A stretch of 17,349 nucleotides of DNA. Origin: DATIVK01 sp035465955 (GTDB taxonomy: Bacteria; Myxococcota; Myxococcia; Myxococcales; Anaeromyxobacteraceae). The stretch is taken from assembly GCA_035465955.1 (NCBI GenBank), contig DATIVK010000095.1, forward strand, positions 1-17,349. Reading direction: 5' to 3'. The notes under the pieces are model-generated. The model saw only the letters and a list, made by a program, of their open reading frames with translations. It was not told the DNA's origin and did not search any database. The translations under genes were made by a program, and so were the position numbers. Shown here piece after piece: positions 14,171 to 17,349 of the stretch (positions within the stretch are counted from its first letter, which is position 1; each line of letters begins with the position of its first letter).

Positions 14171-14207
14171 CCCACGCGCGGCAAGGCCCCGCAGGGCCCA
14201 CGCGCGG
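14171..14207. repeat. 11-bp direct repeat flanking a small hairpin, in a divergent intergenic region
   Basis: The sequence CCCACGCGCGG occurs at 14171-14181 and again at 14197-14207, a 26-bp period (about 2.5 helical turns). Between the copies is a GGCCC-N4-GGGCC hairpin (14185-14189/14194-14198). It lies in the 229-nt gap between the divergent M16 peptidase and double-Cache sensor genes. A regulator-binding role is possible, but GC-rich sequence produces such repeats by chance. A TAGGAT hexamer on the minus strand near 14105-14110 could be a -10 for the peptidase; no matching -35 was found. Confidence 0.35.
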
Positions 14208-14299
14208 TCCCTCCAACATGGTACGGTCGAGCCTCACGTGACGCGCGTGCGGGCGACCTCCCGAGCCGGGGATCCGCCCGCCCGGAGGGTCGGACGCGG

Positions 14300-15487
14300 A
14301 TGAGGAGCCTGTCGGTCGAGGTGAGGATCACGCTGCTCGTCTTCCTGCTCTCGCTCGCCGCGGGGATCGGCGGGGGCCGGATCGTCGGGAGGCTGTTCGA
14401 GGTCCAGGTCGAGCGGGCCGGCATCGAGGCGCTCAACAGCGCGGCCACCGAGTTCCAGTCCCAGGAGCACTCCGAGATCGAGAAGCTCTCCGCGACGCTC
14501 GACGCGCTGCTCGCGAACGAGGAGATCGCCGCCGCCTTCCAGGCCCGCGACCGGGCCAGGCTGGCCGCCCTCTGCACGCCGCTCTTCGAGACGATCCGCG
14601 CGCGAGACCGGATCACGCACTGGTACTTCATCGAGTCGCCCCCGGCGAAGACCGTCTTCCTCCGCGTCCACCGGCCGGAGCTCTTCGGCGACGTGGTGGA
14701 TCGTCCGACGCTCGCGACCGCGATCGCCACGGGCGACATGGGGGCCGGCAAGGAGCTGGGGCAGACCGCCTTCGCCCTGCGGGTCACGCGGCCGTGGATC
14801 CGCCACGGCAAGGTCATCGGGTACATGGAGCTGGGCGAGGAGATCGATCACTTCCTCACCGCGATGAAGGGGCGCACCGGCGACGAGTACGGGATCCTGG
14901 TGAAGAAGCAGTACCTCGACGAGCGGGCCTGGTCGCAGATCCTCGGGGCGCGGGCCAACACCTGGAACGACCGGCCCGACGTGGTGGTGGTGGACACGAC
15001 CATCTTCAACCTCGGCATCGCCGACTACCAGGGCGACCTCACCGACATCCCGGAGCACGGCAAGGAGCTGGAGGAGATCGTCGTCGACCAGCGCGCCTGG
15101 ATCCGCGGCATCTTCCCGCTGAAGGACGCGGCCGACCGGAAGGTCGGGGGGCTCTTCGTCCTCCACGACTTCACGCGCTCGCACGAGGCGGTGCGCTCCG
15201 CGAACCTCCAGACGCTCCTCGTGATGGTCGCGCTGTCGATCCTGACCGCGGTGGTGCTGTCGCTGGCGCTCTGGTGGCTGGTCTTCCGCAGGGTCGGCCG
15301 CCTGGCGCAGCAGCTCGAGCGCGAGGCCGACCTCGCGCGCGTGTCGCCCGAGCGGGTGGTGCAGCTCGGCGCGCACGACGCCCTGGCGAGGCTCGAGGCG
15401 CTCTTCGAGCGGCTCGTGGACGCGAGGGGCGCCCACGACGCCCCAGGGACATCGCCCCGCGCGGACCCGCCCGCGCGCAGGCCGTAG
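14300..15487 (+). CDS. Membrane protein with periplasmic double-Cache sensor domain and no output domain
   Basis: This 395-aa protein has a transmembrane helix (about 8-29), a large periplasmic region (30-300), a second helix (about 304-328) and a short helical cytoplasmic tail (329-395) with a HAMP-like amphipathic stretch, ending in a Pro/Arg-rich tail. The periplasmic part resembles the double-Cache (dCache_3-like) ligand-binding fold: HWYFIESPPAKTVFLRVHRP, ELFGDVVDRPTL and VTRPWIRHGKVIGYMELGEE. There is no kinase, methyl-accepting or cyclase domain, and the frame ends cleanly. The start at 14300 was chosen because it directly precedes the hydrophobic helix and has GGAGG 11 nt upstream. 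It lies 37 nt before a histidine kinase gene on the same strand, so it may act as a ligand-sensing partner for that kinase. Confidence 0.85.
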   Translation: MRSLSVEVRITLLVFLLSLAAGIGGGRIVGRLFEVQVERAGIEALNSAATEFQSQEHSEIEKLSATLDALLANEEIAAAFQARDRARLAALCTPLFETIRARDRITHWYFIESPPAKTVFLRVHRPELFGDVVDRPTLATAIATGDMGAGKELGQTAFALRVTRPWIRHGKVIGYMELGEEIDHFLTAMKGRTGDEYGILVKKQYLDERAWSQILGARANTWNDRPDVVVVDTTIFNLGIADYQGDLTDIPEHGKELEEIVVDQRAWIRGIFPLKDAADRKVGGLFVLHDFTRSHEAVRSANLQTLLVMVALSILTAVVLSLALWWLVFRRVGRLAQQLEREADLARVSPERVVQLGAHDALARLEALFERLVDARGAHDAPGTSPRADPPARRP

Positions 15488-15524
15488 CGGCACCGGCGGC
15501 GGGCCACCCGGGGGGGGAAGCGCC

Positions 15525-17174
15525 ATGGAGAACCAGCCCGACGAGCGAACGGCAGGCCGTCCCCTCGTCGCGATCCCCTGGCCCCACCGGCTCGGCACGC
15601 GGATCTTCGTCGGGACGATCCTGGTCTCCGTCGCGGTCCTCGCCGGGCTGGCGGTGATCGACGCCAAGATGTCCCAGCAGATCGAGGAGCTGGCGATCCG
15701 CTCCAACGCCCTCCTCGCGGAGACCATCCAGGCGACCACCCGCAGCGCGATGCTCCTCGGCATCCCGAGCCACGCCTACCGGTCGATGGACGGCGTCGGC
15801 CGCCTCCCGGGCGTCCTGCGCATGCGCGTGATGGACAAGGACGGCCGCATCGTCATCTCGTCGCGGACGGACGAGATCGGGGTGGTGTTCCCGAAGAGCG
15901 CCCCCCTCTGCCAGAAGTGCCACGCCTCGCCGCAGCCGGTCTCGCGCGTCGCCGACACGGCGCGGGGGCGCGTCGAGATCGTCGAGGGCGAGCGGGCGAT
16001 CACGACGCTGAGCCCCATCTACAGCGAGCGCAAGTGCGCGACGGCGAGCTGCCACGGCCACCCGCCGGGGCGCTCCGTGCTGGGGCTCCTCGAGATCGCG
16101 ATCTCCCTGACCTCGGTCGACAGCCACGTGAGGGCCTTCCGGTACGGCACCCTCCTCATCGCCGCGACGACGGTGCTCTTCCTGGCGTGGCTCTTCTGGC
16201 AGCTCGCGAAGGCCGAGCTGGTCGAGCCGGTCGCCGCGCTCGTCGAGGGGACCCACCGCGTCTCCCGGAACGAGCTGGACGTCGAGATCCGGGTCTCCAG
16301 CCGGGGCGAGATGGGCTACCTCGGCGCCTCCTTCAACGAGATGACCCACTCGCTGCGACGGCTCCAGGGGGAGCTCGACGGGCTGATGGCGAACCTCGAG
16401 AAGCAGGTGGAGGATCGGACCGCCGACCTGCGCGCCGCCCAGGACCAGCTGCTCCGGACCGAGAAGCTCTCCAGCCTCGGCAAGCTCTCCGCCTCGATCG
16501 CCCACGAGATCAACAACCCCCTCGCGGGCATCCTCACCTTCGCGAAGCTGACCATCCGCAAGCTGGGGGACGGAGAGCTCGACGCCGAGGGGCGCGAGAA
16601 GGTGCTGAGGCACCTCGGGCTGGTGGAGCGCGAGGCCTACCGCTGCTCGGTCATCGTGAAGAACCTCCTCGACTTCGCCCGCGAGCGGCCGATGCTCATG
16701 AAGCCGTCCGACGTGAACCAGGCCGTCGACGAGATCCTGACGCTCGTCGACAACCAGGCCCACATCCAGGGGGTCGAGGTCGTCCGCGAGCTCTCGCCCC
16801 TGCCTCCCGTCCTGGGGGACTTCGGCCAGCTCCGCCAGGCCTTCATGAACGTCGCGTCCAACGCCTGCGAGGCGATGGAGAAGGGCGGCCGGCTCACGGT
16901 CCGGACCCGCCAGGTGCCGGGGGACCTCGACGTCGAGGTGGTCTTCGAGGACACCGGCCCCGGCATCCCGCCGGAGCGGCTGCGCAAGATCTTCGACCCC
17001 TTCTTCACCACCAAGGAGCGCGGGACGGGGCTCGGGCTCTCGGTCGTCTACGGCGTCGTCGAGAAGCACGGCGGCAGGATCGAGGTCGACTCCCAGGAGG
17101 GCAAGGGCACCCGCTTCACGATCCGGCTCCGAAGGGCGAGCGAGGAGGAGCTCGGCGCGCCGCCGCCGCCGTGA
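15525..17174 (+). CDS. Sensor histidine kinase with periplasmic c-type heme motifs
   Basis: This 549-aa inner-membrane kinase has a first helix (about 26-46), a periplasmic sensor (47-207), a second helix (208-228), a HAMP domain (229-282), a coiled coil (283-315), a HisKA domain with phospho-acceptor H327 in ASIAHEINNPLAG, and an ATPase domain with N box (NVASNACEAM, 442-451), G1 (EDTGPGIPP), F box (FDPFFTTK) and G2 (GTGLGL, 500-505). The sensor contains one canonical heme c site, CQKCH (129-133), and a CATASCH sequence (171-177) of the CX4CH type, so it could hold one or two covalently bound hemes and sense redox state or a gas. Heme c sensor domains are known in Geobacter-type signalling proteins. 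Eight G residues precede the start and serve as its ribosome-binding region. It is probably co-transcribed with the upstream double-Cache gene. No response regulator is in view. Confidence 0.93.
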   Translation: MENQPDERTAGRPLVAIPWPHRLGTRIFVGTILVSVAVLAGLAVIDAKMSQQIEELAIRSNALLAETIQATTRSAMLLGIPSHAYRSMDGVGRLPGVLRMRVMDKDGRIVISSRTDEIGVVFPKSAPLCQKCHASPQPVSRVADTARGRVEIVEGERAITTLSPIYSERKCATASCHGHPPGRSVLGLLEIAISLTSVDSHVRAFRYGTLLIAATTVLFLAWLFWQLAKAELVEPVAALVEGTHRVSRNELDVEIRVSSRGEMGYLGASFNEMTHSLRRLQGELDGLMANLEKQVEDRTADLRAAQDQLLRTEKLSSLGKLSASIAHEINNPLAGILTFAKLTIRKLGDGELDAEGREKVLRHLGLVEREAYRCSVIVKNLLDFARERPMLMKPSDVNQAVDEILTLVDNQAHIQGVEVVRELSPLPPVLGDFGQLRQAFMNVASNACEAMEKGGRLTVRTRQVPGDLDVEVVFEDTGPGIPPERLRKIFDPFFTTKERGTGLGLSVVYGVVEKHGGRIEVDSQEGKGTRFTIRLRRASEEELGAPPPP

Positions 17175-17223
17175 GGCGGCCGGACATTTCCCTTCCGCCA
17201 CGTTCCGGGGAAGAATCGGCCGC

Positions 17224-17349
17224 ATGGCCGTGTCGCGCCGCCCCCCTGGACGCCCCGAGCCGCCGCGCCCTCCCTCCCGCGGGAGCGCGCCGCGGCCGCC
17301 CTTGCGCCCCTCGCCGCCGGCGAGCGCCGCCCGGCCGGAGCCCGTGCGC
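17224..17349 (+). CDS. Possible 5' end of an unidentified gene
   Basis: An ATG at 17224 opens a frame that stays open to the window end (42 codons). The encoded start is MAVSRRPPGRPEPPRPPSRG and continues Arg/Pro-rich, with no recognisable domain. GGGGAAG lies about 10 nt upstream, an acceptable ribosome-binding site, and the gene would start 49 nt after the kinase stop on the same strand. A disordered N-terminus of a downstream protein is possible, but open frames are common by chance at this GC content, so support is limited. Confidence 0.3.
   Translation, partial: MAVSRRPPGRPEPPRPPSRGSAPRPPLRPSPPASAARPEPVR

Overview
The window is very GC-rich bacterial chromosomal DNA with strong G/C third-position bias and tightly packed genes. 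Housekeeping genes (rplM-rpsI, cysK, a Rep/UvrD helicase), a type IV pilus retraction ATPase, a c-heme sensor kinase and OmpA-domain stator proteins suggest a Gram-negative bacterium. The style resembles the Myxococcota / former Deltaproteobacteria (for example Anaeromyxobacter-like genomes). That placement is an inference from composition and gene content, not a phylogenetic result.

Layout: (1) 1-570 (+) is the 3' end of an M24 metallopeptidase gene. It converges on a PilT/PilU-family ATPase gene (625-1914, -), with a perfect 15-bp hairpin between them. (2) 2164-3083 (-) is the rplM-rpsI ribosomal protein operon, with a near-consensus promoter, a short structured leader and a terminator-like hairpin downstream. 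(3) 3199-4631 (-) is an Rrf2-family regulator followed by cysK, a likely CymR-like/CysK pair. (4) 4690-6714 (-) is a Rep-type helicase. (5) 6758-11230 (-) is a compact five-gene block and the most interesting part of the window. (6) 11347-14070 (-) is a secreted two-domain M16 zinc peptidase. (7) 14300-17174 (+) is a double-Cache membrane sensor followed by a histidine kinase with c-type heme motifs. A further gene may start at 17224 and run off the end.

The five-gene block reads, in transcription order: a membrane protein joining a FliF-type ring-building domain, a transmembrane helix and FliG middle and C-terminal domains in one chain; a periplasmic TPR-containing protein; a MotA stator; and two different MotB-type subunits, each with the channel aspartate and a peptidoglycan-binding OmpA domain. 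Gaps are 3-10 nt or short overlaps. No rod, hook, filament, export-apparatus, FliM or FliN gene is present. I infer a minimal flagellar-motor-like machine: a one-piece rotor (FliF fused to FliG) driven by a MotA/MotB/MotB' stator. I do not recall a description of such a system; its function is unknown from sequence.

The remaining regions are ordinary. No tRNA, rRNA, CRISPR array, insertion sequence or prophage gene was seen. No gene-free stretch exceeds 300 bases.
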